Source of the DNA: Nocardia pseudovaccinii NBRC 100343 | Lineage (GTDB): Bacteria; Actinomycetota; Actinomycetes; Mycobacteriales; Mycobacteriaceae | Length of the DNA: 61,301 nucleotides | Direction: 5' to 3' | NCBI RefSeq assembly: GCF_001613225.1 | Contig: NZ_BDBY01000053.1 | Location: 1-61,301 of the forward strand | Part shown: positions 9,177-18,485 of the stretch, piece after piece | Position numbering within the stretch: position 1 is the first letter of the stretch | How the letters are laid out: each line of letters begins with the position of its first letter | Position numbers and translations under genes: made by a program | Notes under the pieces: model-generated | Told to the model about the DNA's origin: nothing | The model's database searches: none | The model's input: the letters and a program-made list of their open reading frames with translations, nothing else

Positions 9177-9743
9177 GTGGCACCTCGCACCGACTCCCGC
9201 CAACGCTTCATCGACGCCGCGGCGGACCTCTTCCACACCCAGGGCTATCACGCCACCGGCCTGAATCAACTCGTCAGCGCGGGCGGCGCGCCCAAGGGCT
9301 CGCTCTACTTCCACTTCCCCGGCGGCAAGGAGCAACTCGCCGCCGAGGCCCTCACCCAATCGAGCAGGCAACTGCGCGACCAGCTCGACGCAATCCTCGC
9401 CGACGGCGGCGATATCGCCACCGTCTTCGACGTCCTCACCGCACTGCTCGTCGACTCCGATTTCGAACGCGGCTGCCCGATCGCGACCATCGCACTCGAC
9501 GCGGGGCGCGAAAGCGAAACGATCAGGCAGGCCTGCGTCACCGGTTTCGAATCCTGGCGCGAGTCGATCGAAAAGTACCTGAGGGACAAGGGAATCGACC
9601 AGGAGCGCGCCACCGAACTTTCGACTGTCGCCCTCGCCACGATCGAGGGGGCCCTGATGCTCGCCAAGACCAAACGTGATGTCGCGCCGCTGCGCGCGGT
9701 CGCCGCCCACCTGCGTACCACCTTCGAACGGGAACTCTCCTGA
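9177..9743 (+). CDS. TetR/AcrR family regulator, LmrA/YxaF-like
   Basis: A 188-residue repressor. The DNA-binding domain reads RQRFIDAAADLFHTQGYHATGLNQLV ... PKGSLYFHFPGGKEQL (shown in pieces); the PKGSLYFHFPGGKEQLA stretch and the following CPIATIALD segment are typical of the LmrA/YxaF branch. Start is a GTG 6 nt after a TACCGT box, consistent with a leaderless mRNA. Its TGA overlaps the ATG of the metallo-hydrolase gene (TGATG), so the two form an autoregulated unit and the hydrolase is the likely target. Confidence 0.92.
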   Translation: MAPRTDSRQRFIDAAADLFHTQGYHATGLNQLVSAGGAPKGSLYFHFPGGKEQLAAEALTQSSRQLRDQLDAILADGGDIATVFDVLTALLVDSDFERGCPIATIALDAGRESETIRQACVTGFESWRESIEKYLRDKGIDQERATELSTVALATIEGALMLAKTKRDVAPLRAVAAHLRTTFERELS

Positions 9744-10576
9744 TGCGCGTGCACCACCTCAATTGCGGCACCATGCGCCCACTCGGCGGCCGACTCCTGG
9801 ACGGCACCGGCAGCATCTTCCGCCGCGCCGAAATGGTCTGCCACTGTTTACTCCTCGAACTCGACTCCGGACTCGTCCTGGTGGAGACCGGAGTCGGCGA
9901 ACAGGCGGTGCACCGCCCCGAGGAATGGCTCGGCCGCCGCTTCCTCCGGCTCACCAATCCGGTACTCGATCTCGCACAGACCGCGGTGCGCCAGATCGAA
10001 GCGCTGGGTTACCGGCGCGAGGACGTCCGCGACATCGTGCTCACCCATCTCGATCTCGACCATGCGGGCGGCCTCGCCGACTTCCCGGACGCGCGCGTGC
10101 ACGTATACGCGGAGGAACTGCGTGCCCTGCAAGGCGAGCACACACGCGAAGAACGCTTGCGCTACAAGGAACCTCAGTTCCGGCACGGTCCGCGCTGGGA
10201 GTCGTACGCGGATACCGGTGACAGCTGGTTCGGTTTCGACGCGGTGCGCGAATTGACCGGTCTGCCATCGGAAATCCTGATCATCCCGCTCGCCGGGCAT
10301 ACCCGCGGCCATGCGGGCGTCGCCGTCGACACCGGGAACGGCTGGCTGCTATCCGCGGGCGACGCCTACTTCCATCCCGGTGTTCTCGACCCGGTTCATC
10401 CGCGACAACCGCTTGGAACAGCCATGTTCGAGAAGAATGTGCAGACACTTCCCGCCGCCCGCATCGAGAATCAGCAGCGGTTGCGCGAACTGATGCGCGA
10501 CCACGGCGACGAGGTCACGGTGTTCTCCGCGCACAGTTCGATCGAATTCCATGCCATGGAGCAGATCGGCGCATAG
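9743..10576 (+). CDS. MBL-fold metallo-hydrolase
   Basis: A 277-residue metallo-beta-lactamase-fold hydrolase, lactonase-like. The metal motif H-x-H-x-D-H appears as THLDLDHAGG (about residues 99-107), with further ligands likely in GHTRGHAG, in the SAGDAYFH aspartate and in the late HSSIEFHAM histidine. N-acyl homoserine lactonases and other small-molecule hydrolases share this arrangement, but the substrate cannot be assigned. It is translationally coupled to the upstream LmrA-like repressor, so it is probably induced by a compound that repressor senses, perhaps its own substrate. Confidence 0.9.
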   Translation: MRVHHLNCGTMRPLGGRLLDGTGSIFRRAEMVCHCLLLELDSGLVLVETGVGEQAVHRPEEWLGRRFLRLTNPVLDLAQTAVRQIEALGYRREDVRDIVLTHLDLDHAGGLADFPDARVHVYAEELRALQGEHTREERLRYKEPQFRHGPRWESYADTGDSWFGFDAVRELTGLPSEILIIPLAGHTRGHAGVAVDTGNGWLLSAGDAYFHPGVLDPVHPRQPLGTAMFEKNVQTLPAARIENQQRLRELMRDHGDEVTVFSAHSSIEFHAMEQIGA

Positions 10577-10585
10577 CCAAAACCC

Positions 10586-10630
10586 TTGACGGCCCGAGCA
10601 ATTCCGATTAACTTGCAGAATGTAAGTTAA
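10586..10630 (+). promoter_or_regulatory. Promoter with an embedded TetR operator for the FAD oxidoreductase gene
   Basis: TTGACG (10586-10591) and TAACTT (10609-10614) are spaced by 17 bp and fit -35/-10 elements. The -10 lies within an inverted repeat, TTAACTT (10608-10614) / AAGTTAA (10624-10630), with inner CA/TG bases that also pair. Start GTG 10646 is 15 bp beyond the dyad. The TetR gene at the end of this operon (12004-12651) is the obvious candidate binder. Confidence 0.7.
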
Positions 10631-10645
10631 TCCAGGGAGTGCATC

Positions 10646-12007
10646 GTGAACGATCCGCGGCGGTATGTGGTCATCGGGGGCGGACTGGCCGGGCTCGCGT
10701 CCGCGGTCTGGTTGGCCGAGGCAGGTAAGCAGGTGACCCTGCTGGAACGCCGCGGTCGACTCGGCGGCCGGACGCACGCGATGAAAGTCGAAGCGGCCGA
10801 TGACCTTCCCGATAACGGCCAGCATGTGATCGCCAGCGGTTACGACCACCTGTTCCGCTATCTGACCAGCGTCGGCACCCGCCAGTACGTCGCCTTCCCA
10901 CAGGGCGGCACACTGCGCTGGCCGGGTGGACGCAGCACCCCCGTAGTGACGAAGGGCTGGGGCGCCTGGCGCACCCTCTTCGGCGCACATCCCGACGCGA
11001 GCCTGCTCGATCGGCTGCGCGCGGCCCGCGCCACGGCGCGCCTGGGCTGGCAGAGCCTGCACCAGCCCGACTACCTTGCCGACCTCACCACCGAGCAGTG
11101 GTTCAACCGGGTCGGCATGCCAGCTCCGGCACGAGAAGCGTTGTGGGACTGGCTCGCTCTCGGTCTCGCGGCCGAACCGGTGCAGCAGGAATCGGCGAAG
11201 ATCCTCGCCGATTTGCTTGCTACCGGCATCCGTCTCGGGATGAAACATCGTCGGGCGGTCACCATCGGCTACCCGACCACCGACCTCGATACGCTCTATA
11301 TCACGGGGGCCCAAAGGGTTTTCGAGAAATACGGCGTCGAGGTCCGGCACCGCGCGGTGGCCCGTCGCATCAATATCGACAATGGCGCGGTGACCGGGGT
11401 AACGCTCGCCGACGGCTCGATCGTCCCGGCCGATGCCGTCGTCTGCGCGGTACCGAATTCGAATATCGGCGGGCTGCTCGACGATCTGCCCGAATATTCC
11501 GAAATCTATGCCGCCGCGGATAAATTGGGCGTTACACCGATCGTCAGCACCAACCTTTACCTGGACCGCCCGCTCGGCACCGAGGCCGAATTCGAGGCGC
11601 TGATCGGCGGCACCGGCGTCATCGACGAGGTCTTCGACCGGCAGCGGATGACCGGGCGCAGCACCGATCAGGCCTGGCTGTACTGCCTGACCACCAGCGG
11701 CGCGTACGAGCAGATCCACAAGACCAACGAGCAGATCATCGACGAACAGATGCGCCTGCTGCGCCGCTACTACCCGGCCGCCGAAAACGCCGAAGTCGTT
11801 CAGGGACACGTGGTTCGGATGCCGAAGGCGACCTTCTCCCAGGTGCTCGGCACGCACGGGCTGCGCCCGGATCAGCGCACCTCGGTGCCGACGCTGGTGC
11901 TGGCGGGCGACTGGACCGCGACCGACTGGTCGGCCACCATGGAGAGCGCGGTGCAGAGCGCTGCCAAGGCGGTGGACCTGCTACTTGCGCTACCGTCTTT
12001 GCCGTGA
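10646..12007 (+). CDS. FAD-dependent oxidoreductase, HpnE/phytoene-desaturase type
   Basis: A 453-residue flavin amine-oxidase-type enzyme. The dinucleotide-binding motif VVIGGGLAGLASA is at the N-terminus, followed by LLERRGRLGGRTHA, and the C-terminal FAD motif is around VLAGDWTATDW. The segment DLPDNGQHVIASGY resembles hydroxysqualene dehydroxylase (HpnE) and carotenoid desaturases. No hpnC/hpnD squalene genes are adjacent, so the substrate stays open, though an isoprenoid is plausible. Start GTG 10646 follows GGGAGTG. Its stop overlaps the start of the TetR gene (GTGA), so the two are coupled. Confidence 0.85.
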   Translation: MNDPRRYVVIGGGLAGLASAVWLAEAGKQVTLLERRGRLGGRTHAMKVEAADDLPDNGQHVIASGYDHLFRYLTSVGTRQYVAFPQGGTLRWPGGRSTPVVTKGWGAWRTLFGAHPDASLLDRLRAARATARLGWQSLHQPDYLADLTTEQWFNRVGMPAPAREALWDWLALGLAAEPVQQESAKILADLLATGIRLGMKHRRAVTIGYPTTDLDTLYITGAQRVFEKYGVEVRHRAVARRINIDNGAVTGVTLADGSIVPADAVVCAVPNSNIGGLLDDLPEYSEIYAAADKLGVTPIVSTNLYLDRPLGTEAEFEALIGGTGVIDEVFDRQRMTGRSTDQAWLYCLTTSGAYEQIHKTNEQIIDEQMRLLRRYYPAAENAEVVQGHVVRMPKATFSQVLGTHGLRPDQRTSVPTLVLAGDWTATDWSATMESAVQSAAKAVDLLLALPSLP

Positions 12008-12651
12008 CCACGGAGCGCTCGATGTCCGAGCACCCCACCGCGAAACCATGCCCCACGCCCAAGCGCCGCATGTCCGCGGCCGACCGGCGCGCACAGCTAC
12101 TCGATGTTGCGCGCGATATCGTCGCCGTCGACGGCTTCGGCGCGGTGAGTATCGATCGAGTCGCGCGTGAGGGCGAGGTCGCACGGGCATTGGTGTATCA
12201 GCAGTTCACCGATCTGTCCGGATTGATGACCGCGCTGGTGGATCGCGAATCGGCCATCGCACTGGCCGGTATCGGCACTCTCGACTGGTCCGACACCGAT
12301 GACGATGCGGATCGGATCGGCCGCGGCATTCTCGCCTATCTGCATGCCGCGCCGACCAGTTGGCGGATCATCCTCAGCCCACCCGACGGCGGACCGCCGG
12401 ATCTGCGCGACCGGCTCGAACTCGGCCGGGCCTACGCGCGGGTGATCGGGGCGCGGCATCTGTCACGCCATGCCGGGGTCACCGTCGACCCGGATGGCGC
12501 GACCGAGCGAATCATGCTCGCGGCATTGGAGGAACTGGCCCGGCTGCATCTGGCCGATACGCAGCAGTACCCGGATGAGCTGGTACTGCGCTACATTCGG
12601 TCGATCCTGGCCTGGGCCACCTATGTCGAGACCCCGAAAAAGGAGCACTGA
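12004..12651 (+). CDS. TetR/AcrR family transcriptional regulator
   Basis: A 215-residue TetR-type regulator with a roughly 20-residue N-terminal tail before the HTH ([39 protein letters not shown]). GTG 12004 overlaps the stop of the FAD oxidoreductase gene, and a later in-frame ATG gives MSEHPTAK. Being last in the operon and coupled to the enzyme, it probably binds the dyad at 10608-10630 and provides negative feedback. The ligand is unknown. Confidence 0.9.
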   Translation: MTTERSMSEHPTAKPCPTPKRRMSAADRRAQLLDVARDIVAVDGFGAVSIDRVAREGEVARALVYQQFTDLSGLMTALVDRESAIALAGIGTLDWSDTDDDADRIGRGILAYLHAAPTSWRIILSPPDGGPPDLRDRLELGRAYARVIGARHLSRHAGVTVDPDGATERIMLAALEELARLHLADTQQYPDELVLRYIRSILAWATYVETPKKEH

Positions 12652-12743
12652 ACAGCGGTTTCAGCGTCATCACGAAATTCTCACGGACACATTGGTTTTC
12701 TTGTCGCAACGCGGGAACAGCCCGCGCAGAAGAGAGGAAAACC

Positions 12744-12962
12744 ATGAAGTTCCGCACCGCGATCGCCGCCGGAATGTTCGCCCTCGGTGCTGTCGCCGCG
12801 GCCGGTGCCGCGTCGGCCGCGCCCACCCCGATGCACACCCCGTTCATCGGCAACTACGCGACCTACGACGCCTGCGCCGCCGACGGCAACTCCCCGAAAA
12901 CCGGCGGCACCCAGTGGGAGTGCCGCGAGGTCGCCGACGGCTGGGATCTGTACACCTACTGA
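12744..12962 (+). CDS. Small secreted protein with two cysteines
   Basis: A 72-residue protein. Residues 1-26 form a Sec signal peptide ([12 protein letters not shown], alanine-rich core, cleavage expected after ASA), leaving a mature peptide of about 46 residues with two cysteines (in DACAAD and WECREV) that could form one disulfide. It ends in DLYTY. A good RBS (GAGAGGAAAA) precedes the ATG. Similar short exported proteins are common in Nocardia and Mycobacterium, but I recognise no named family. It lies directly upstream of a two-component system. Confidence 0.75.
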   Translation: MKFRTAIAAGMFALGAVAAAGAASAAPTPMHTPFIGNYATYDACAADGNSPKTGGTQWECREVADGWDLYTY

Positions 12963-13016
12963 GCACTCGGACACCAGTATGCGCACCAGGTGTGAAATAC
13001 CTTATTCTCTGACCTC

Positions 13017-13691
13017 GTGCGAGTGCTGGTGATCGAGGACGACGAAGGTCTCGGCATGGAAGTCGCCGCGGGACTGCGCTCGGCCGGTTTCGCGGTGGAC
13101 CTTGCCCCCAACCTCGCGGATGCCGATTTCAAGATCTCCGTCAACGGCTACGACGTGCTCGTCGTGGATCGGGGCCTGCCCGACGGCGACGGTCTGCAAC
13201 TGGTCGCCGCGCACCGCGCGCGGGGTCAGCGGGTTCCGGTCCTGATGCTCACCGCCCGCGACGCATTGGCCGATCGCATAGCCGGATTCGAGCACGGTGC
13301 CGACGACTACCTGGTCAAACCGTTCGCGCTGCCGGAACTCGCCGCACGGGTGCGTGCGCTGTCGCGGCGGCGCGAACATCCGGCGCCGGCCCGGATCGTG
13401 CTCGGCGACATCGATATCGACCTGCCGCGTCGCCGGGTGCAGCGCGCGGGCATTCTGCGCTCGCTGACTCCGAAGGAATTCGCCGTACTCGAACTGCTCG
13501 CCACGCGCGCGGGCAGCGTCGTATCGCGTTCGGAACTCATCGAATGCTGCTGGGACGAAATGGCCGAGCCCGCATCGAATGTCGTCGACGCCGTCATAGC
13601 CCAGCTGCGGCGCAAACTCGGCGCACCGCCGGTGATCGAGACCGTGCGCGGCACCGGTTTCATGATCGGAGGTGACCCATTCGCACCTTGA
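13017..13691 (+). CDS. OmpR-family response regulator
   Basis: A 224-residue DNA-binding response regulator. The receiver domain starts RVLVIEDDEG (acidic pocket) and has the phospho-acceptor aspartate in VLVVDRGLPDGDG (about residue 52), the T/S switch in LMLTARD and the lysine in DDYLVKPF. The C-terminal winged helix shows LTPKEFAVLELLA and TVRGTGFMI. GTG 13017 lies 8 nt after TATTCT (13003-13008), a likely -10 box, so the mRNA may be leaderless. Its stop overlaps the TTG start of the kinase. Confidence 0.95.
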   Translation: MRVLVIEDDEGLGMEVAAGLRSAGFAVDLAPNLADADFKISVNGYDVLVVDRGLPDGDGLQLVAAHRARGQRVPVLMLTARDALADRIAGFEHGADDYLVKPFALPELAARVRALSRRREHPAPARIVLGDIDIDLPRRRVQRAGILRSLTPKEFAVLELLATRAGSVVSRSELIECCWDEMAEPASNVVDAVIAQLRRKLGAPPVIETVRGTGFMIGGDPFAP

Positions 13692-14956
13692 TCTCCACGG
13701 CGGATGCCCGCCCGGCCGTGGCCCGCCTGCGCCGCACCCGCTGGCTGCTCACCGCACTGATCACCGCCATCACCGCGACCTGTCTGATCATTCTCGGCAT
13801 CGTCGCGGCGACCATCGATACCCGCTCGCGGGAGGCCGCGGTCGACGATTCCCTCGATCGGGTGGTGAGCGGACTGTTCCGCGCCGTCAACCTGCCCGAG
13901 GGCGAGCAAACCATCGATGTGAGCCAGCTCGAGAACGATGCCCTGGCCAACGGCGAAGTCGCGGTGGTGGTGCTCAGCGCGCCTGGGAATGGCAGGTGGC
14001 AGGAGAATTTCGCGCATCTGCGCTCCTGGCTGCCCAAGGACGACGGCGTCGCGGGACTCGCCGATGACGCCGACCTGGCCGGGGAGACCGTCTTCCGCGA
14101 CGGATACGACGGTGCGGGCCGCCCGGTCCGTATCGCGGCGACACCCATCACCTGGGAGGAGTCCGAGACCAAGGCGGTGGTCATCGCGGGCACGAATCCC
14201 GGTGCGTTCGACCGTGATCGGGCGCTGCTGATCTGGGGGCTCGTCGTCGGCGGCCTCACGCTGGTCGCGTTGTCCGCGATGGCCGGACATCTGCTCTCGG
14301 GCCGGAGCATGCGGCAGGCCATTGTGCTGCTCGAAGAGCAGGAGCGGTTTCTGGGGGATGCCGCACACGAATTGCGTACGCCGCTCACGACTCTCGGTTT
14401 GGTCACCGCGCCGCGCCGCCGCAATCCGCACGAGGTCGAGCGGGCGTTGGTCGATGCCAGGGCATTGGGCAGCCGGATGGAGCGGATCGTCTCGGGACTA
14501 TTGGCGCGTGCGCGAATGCAGGCGGGCGTTACCACCATGGAAAAAGTGCAGCTGCTGCTCGATCAGCTCACCGAATCGGTGGTCGAGGAGTTCCCGCAGG
14601 ACAATATCGTGCTGCAGGCGAATCCCAGCGTGGTGACCGGTGATCCGCATCTGCTGGGCCTTGCGGTGCGCAATCTCATCGAGAATGCGATCACGCACGG
14701 GGCGGTCAATCGCGGTGCGCCCGTGGAGGTGCATGTGGCCGATGGCCGGGTCAGCGTGCGTGACCATGGGGCTGGTTTGACGCCGCAGTTGTCGAGCAGT
14801 CCGTTCGCGCGCGGAGTGAGCGGTGGGCGTGGCAGCGGAATCGGACTGGCGCTGGTGGCGTGGATCGCCGAATTGCACGGCGGCACAGCGACAATGGAAC
14901 CGGCTGCGGGTGGCGGCACGATCGCCTCGATTGTGCTGCCGCCGCCTGGCGTCTAG
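13688..14956 (+). CDS. Sensor histidine kinase
   Basis: A 422-residue membrane kinase paired with the upstream regulator. It has two transmembrane segments (about residues 19-43 and 178-202) flanking an extracytoplasmic domain of roughly 130 residues, then a HisKA box AAHELRTPLT (phospho-His) and HATPase motifs: N-box NLIENA, G1 RDHGAGL and G2 GSGIGLALV. The most plausible start is TTG 13688, which overlaps the regulator stop. The Shine-Dalgarno-like GGAGGTGA at 13668-13675 is better spaced for a codon around 13679, but that would be a rare ATT. The signal sensed is unknown. The gene ends 3 bp before glpD. Confidence 0.93.
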   Translation: MISTADARPAVARLRRTRWLLTALITAITATCLIILGIVAATIDTRSREAAVDDSLDRVVSGLFRAVNLPEGEQTIDVSQLENDALANGEVAVVVLSAPGNGRWQENFAHLRSWLPKDDGVAGLADDADLAGETVFRDGYDGAGRPVRIAATPITWEESETKAVVIAGTNPGAFDRDRALLIWGLVVGGLTLVALSAMAGHLLSGRSMRQAIVLLEEQERFLGDAAHELRTPLTTLGLVTAPRRRNPHEVERALVDARALGSRMERIVSGLLARARMQAGVTTMEKVQLLLDQLTESVVEEFPQDNIVLQANPSVVTGDPHLLGLAVRNLIENAITHGAVNRGAPVEVHVADGRVSVRDHGAGLTPQLSSSPFARGVSGGRGSGIGLALVAWIAELHGGTATMEPAAGGGTIASIVLPPPGV

Positions 14957-14959
14957 TTC

Positions 14960-16693
14960 TCACCTGTCCAACGGGACCGGTTCCAGGATCTCCGCGCGCG
15001 GTTCGGGGGCGGCGATGCGCAGGGCATCGGCGGAAGGGTCGTCCGGCTGGGTCTGGGAGCGAATCTCCGCCTCCACGCGCGCTTGGTAAGTACTTATCTC
15101 CCAGTCGATTTCGTCATCGTCCCAGCCGAGTATCGGCGCGACCAGATGGGCCACCTGCTCGGCGCAGTTCGCGCCGCGGTGCGAGTATTCGATGGAGATC
15201 CTGGTCCGGCGGGCCAGAATGTCGTCCAGATGCAGCGCGCCCTCCGCCGCGGCCGCGTAGACGGCTTCCACCTGCAGATACGACGGTGCGTCCATAATCG
15301 GTTGCAGCAGTTCGGGTTTGCCGTCGGCCATGGCCATGACCTCGTCGATGAGCGAACCGTAGCGATCGAGCAGATGCTTGATCCGATACGGATGCACGCC
15401 ATAGGCCTCGGCGAGTTGCACTGTCTGATTGATCAGCGCGAAATAGCCGTCGGCGCCGAGCAGCGGAACCTTCTCGGTGATGGACGGTGAGACGCGCGCC
15501 GGAATATCCTGTGCCGCTTCGTCGACCGCGTCATAGGCCATCACGCGGTAGGTGGTGTATTTGCCACCCGCGATGCCGACAAGCCCCGGTGCGACCCTGG
15601 CGACGGCGTGTTCCCGCGAAAGCTTGGAAGTCGAATCGCTTTCTCCCGCGAGCAAAGGCCGCAGACCCGCGTAGACACCGTCGATATCGGCGGGCGTGAG
15701 CGGGGTGACCAGCACCTGGTTGACCCGATCCAGCAGATAATCGATATCGGCCTTGGTCGCCGCCGGATGGGCGAGATCCAGATTCCAATCGGTATCGGTG
15801 GTGCCGATGATCCAGTGCGCGCCCCACGGGATGACGAACAGCACCGAGCTCGCGGTGCGCAGGATGATCGCGGCATCGCTGACTATGCGGTCGCGCGGCA
15901 CCACGATGTGCACACCCTTGGACGCACGCACGTGGAAGCGGCCGCGATTGTGCGAAAGCGCCTGGACCTCGTCGGTCCACACACCGGTCGCATTGATCAC
16001 CACGTGGGCGCGGATTTCGCCGGCGCGACCGTCCTCGCTGTCGCGCACCTTCACCCCGACGACCCGGTCCGCCTCGCGCAGAAAGCCGACGACCTGGGTG
16101 GAGGTGCGGATCACCGCGCCGTAGTGCGCGGCGGTACGGGCGACGGTCATGGTGTGGCGGGCATCGTCGACGACGGTGTCGTAGTAACTGACGCCGCCGA
16201 TCAGTGCACCGGGGCGCAAACCCGGCGCCAGTCGCAGTGCGCCCGCCCGGGATAGATGATGTTGGCCGGGAACGGATTTCGCGCCGCCCATGGTGTCGTA
16301 GAGCACCAGTCCGGCGGCCACGTAGGGGCGTTCCCAGCCACGACGGGTCAGCGGGTAGAGGAAGCGCAGCGGCTTCACCAGATGCGGTGCGAGCCTGGCG
16401 AGTGCGAGTTCGCGTTCCCGCAGCGCCTCGCGCACCAGCCCGAATTCCAGTTGCTCCAGGTAGCGCAGTCCGCCGTGGAACATCTTCGAGGACCGGCTGG
16501 AGGTGCCGGAGGCGAGATCGCGCGCCTCGACCAGCGCGACCTTCAGACCGCGCGTGGCCGCGTCGAGCGCTATACCCGAGCCGACCACGCCGCCCCCGAC
16601 GACGACCACGTCGAAGTGATCCTTACCGAAGCGCTCCCATGCCGTCGCGCGTTGCTCGGGTCCGAGGAACTGCGATTCCGGTTGCTTGGTCAT
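14960..16693 (-). CDS. glpD: Glycerol-3-phosphate dehydrogenase (FAD, quinone-linked)
   Basis: A 577-residue flavoprotein oxidising sn-glycerol 3-phosphate to dihydroxyacetone phosphate and passing electrons to the quinone pool at the membrane. The FAD motif is VVVVGGGVVGSGIALDAATRG near residue 30 (21 residues, partly quoted as GGGVVGSGIA), followed by SSRSSKMFHGGLRYLEQ, a family hallmark, and later WIIGTTDTDW. Length matches mycobacterial GlpD2. It is divergent from glpK across 289 bp; together they route glycerol into glycolysis and respiration. Start ATG 16693 gives MTKQPESQFLG. Confidence 0.96.
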   Translation of the reverse strand: MTKQPESQFLGPEQRATAWERFGKDHFDVVVVGGGVVGSGIALDAATRGLKVALVEARDLASGTSSRSSKMFHGGLRYLEQLEFGLVREALRERELALARLAPHLVKPLRFLYPLTRRGWERPYVAAGLVLYDTMGGAKSVPGQHHLSRAGALRLAPGLRPGALIGGVSYYDTVVDDARHTMTVARTAAHYGAVIRTSTQVVGFLREADRVVGVKVRDSEDGRAGEIRAHVVINATGVWTDEVQALSHNRGRFHVRASKGVHIVVPRDRIVSDAAIILRTASSVLFVIPWGAHWIIGTTDTDWNLDLAHPAATKADIDYLLDRVNQVLVTPLTPADIDGVYAGLRPLLAGESDSTSKLSREHAVARVAPGLVGIAGGKYTTYRVMAYDAVDEAAQDIPARVSPSITEKVPLLGADGYFALINQTVQLAEAYGVHPYRIKHLLDRYGSLIDEVMAMADGKPELLQPIMDAPSYLQVEAVYAAAAEGALHLDDILARRTRISIEYSHRGANCAEQVAHLVAPILGWDDDEIDWEISTYQARVEAEIRSQTQPDDPSADALRIAAPEPRAEILEPVPLDR

Positions 16694-16970
16694 GCGCGAC
16701 TCCTCCAGCCGACCCCGGCGCCGGGGTTCAGACGACGTTGTGGTCCTTCGGGCACACGATCGAGCTGCTCAGTCGGGGGGGCGGTCTTCTGTTGTACAGG
16801 CTAAAGGAATCGGCGACGATCCCGTGTCGGGGCCGAAGCCGTGTCGCCCGCGGCCGATAGTCGGCACTACTCGCCGGTAGCCGACCCCAACACTAGTCCG
16901 AGAACCCGCTGGTCGCGATGTGATGCGCGGCGCGCTCCGTCGTTTTCGCCGCTCGCCACGTCCGTTTTAG

Positions 16971-16976
16971 TAGCCT
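16971..16976 (+). promoter_or_regulatory. Candidate -10 box for a leaderless glpK mRNA
   Basis: TAGCCT lies 6 nt upstream of the glpK ATG at 16983, so transcription would start at or next to the start codon. No Shine-Dalgarno sequence precedes the ATG. The 289-bp glpD-glpK interval also contains the divergent glpD promoter region; I see no strong dyad in it. Confidence 0.5.
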
Positions 16977-16982
16977 GCACGA

Positions 16983-18482
16983 ATGCGTCGCTATGTGGCC
17001 GCCATTGATCAGGGCACGACCTCGAGTCGGTGCATCATCTTCGACCGGCAGGGCCGTGTCGTCGGTGTCGCGCAGCGCGAGCACGAACAGATCTTCCCGC
17101 GGCCGGGCTGGGTCGAGCACGATCCGGAAACCATTTGGCGCAATACCGAATTCGTCCTCGGCGAGGTGCTGCGGAGCACCGGTATCGCCGCCGATGAGAT
17201 CAATGCGGTCGGCGTCACCAATCAGCGCGAAACGACGGTGGTGTGGGATCGGGCCAGCGGCAAGCCGATTCACCACGCGATCGTCTGGCAGGACACCCGC
17301 ACCGACCGTCTGGTCACCGAACTGGGCGGCGAATACGGCGCGACGCGCTACCAGGACCGCACCGGTCTGCCGCTGTCCACCTACTTCGCCGGTCCGAAAC
17401 TGCGCTGGATTCTGGACAATGTCGAGGGTGCGCGAGCCAGGGCCGAGGCCGGGGAGCTGTGTTTCGGCACCATCGACAGCTGGGTGCTGTGGAAGCTCAC
17501 CGGTTTGCACATCACCGATGTGACCAATGCGTCGCGCACCATGCTGATGGATCTACGTACGCTGCAATGGGATTCGCAGATCTGCGCGGAATTCGGGGTA
17601 CCGCGGTCGATGCTGCCCGAGATCCGCAGCTCCTCGGAGATCTACGCGGAGATCGGCTCCGGTCCATTGGCGGGCATACCCGTCGCGGGCATCCTCGGCG
17701 ACCAGCAGGCGGCGACCTTCGGCCAAGCCTGCCTGTCCCCTGGCGAAGCCAAGAACACATATGGCACAGGCAATTTCATGCTGCTCAATACCGGAACGAC
17801 CCCGGTATTCAGCAAACACGGCCTGCTCACCACGGTCTGCTACCAGCTCGGCGGCGAGGCGCCGGTCTACGCATTGGAAGGATCCATCGCGGTGACCGGC
17901 TCACTGGTGCAATGGTTCCGGGACAATCTCGGCATCATTTCCGCCGCCGACGAGATCGAACCGCTGGCGCGCAGCGTCGAGGACAATGGCGGCGCGTACA
18001 TCGTCCCCGCGTTCTCCGGCCTCTTCGCGCCGCGCTGGCGCCCGGATGCCCGCGGCGTCATCACCGGCCTGACCCGCTTCGTCAACAAGGCGCATCTGGC
18101 ACGAGCGGTATTGGAGTCCACCGCATTCCAAACGCGCGAGGTCATGGACGCGATGCGCGCCGATGCCGAATCCCAGCAGTTGCGGTTGGAACTGACCACC
18201 CTCAAGGTCGACGGCGGCATGGTCGGCAACGACCTGCTCATGCAGTTCCAGTCCGACATCCTCGATGTGCCGGTGGTCCGCCCGGTCGTCAACGAAACCA
18301 CCGCGCTGGGCGCGGCTTATGCGGCCGGGCTCGCCGTGGGCCTGTGGGAGAGCACCGACGATATCCGCGCCAACTGGGCCGCGGACAAGACCTGGCAACC
18401 CGCGATGTCGGCCACGGATCGCGAAACCCACCTCGCCGCCTGGAACAAGGCCGTGGAGCGGACCTACAACTGGGTGGATTGA
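16983..18482 (+). CDS. glpK: Glycerol kinase
   Basis: A 499-residue FGGY-family kinase phosphorylating glycerol with ATP. It has the N-terminal phosphate loop [11 protein letters not shown], the substrate-region motifs NQRET and [16 protein letters not shown], and the C-terminal [11 protein letters not shown] nucleotide-binding signature. Length is exactly that usual for GlpK. It is divergent from glpD, giving a compact glycerol catabolic pair; no glpF facilitator is visible nearby. It ends 3 bp from the convergent aminotransferase gene. Confidence 0.97.
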   Translation: MRRYVAAIDQGTTSSRCIIFDRQGRVVGVAQREHEQIFPRPGWVEHDPETIWRNTEFVLGEVLRSTGIAADEINAVGVTNQRETTVVWDRASGKPIHHAIVWQDTRTDRLVTELGGEYGATRYQDRTGLPLSTYFAGPKLRWILDNVEGARARAEAGELCFGTIDSWVLWKLTGLHITDVTNASRTMLMDLRTLQWDSQICAEFGVPRSMLPEIRSSSEIYAEIGSGPLAGIPVAGILGDQQAATFGQACLSPGEAKNTYGTGNFMLLNTGTTPVFSKHGLLTTVCYQLGGEAPVYALEGSIAVTGSLVQWFRDNLGIISAADEIEPLARSVEDNGGAYIVPAFSGLFAPRWRPDARGVITGLTRFVNKAHLARAVLESTAFQTREVMDAMRADAESQQLRLELTTLKVDGGMVGNDLLMQFQSDILDVPVVRPVVNETTALGAAYAAGLAVGLWESTDDIRANWAADKTWQPAMSATDRETHLAAWNKAVERTYNWVD

Positions 18483-18485
18483 CGA

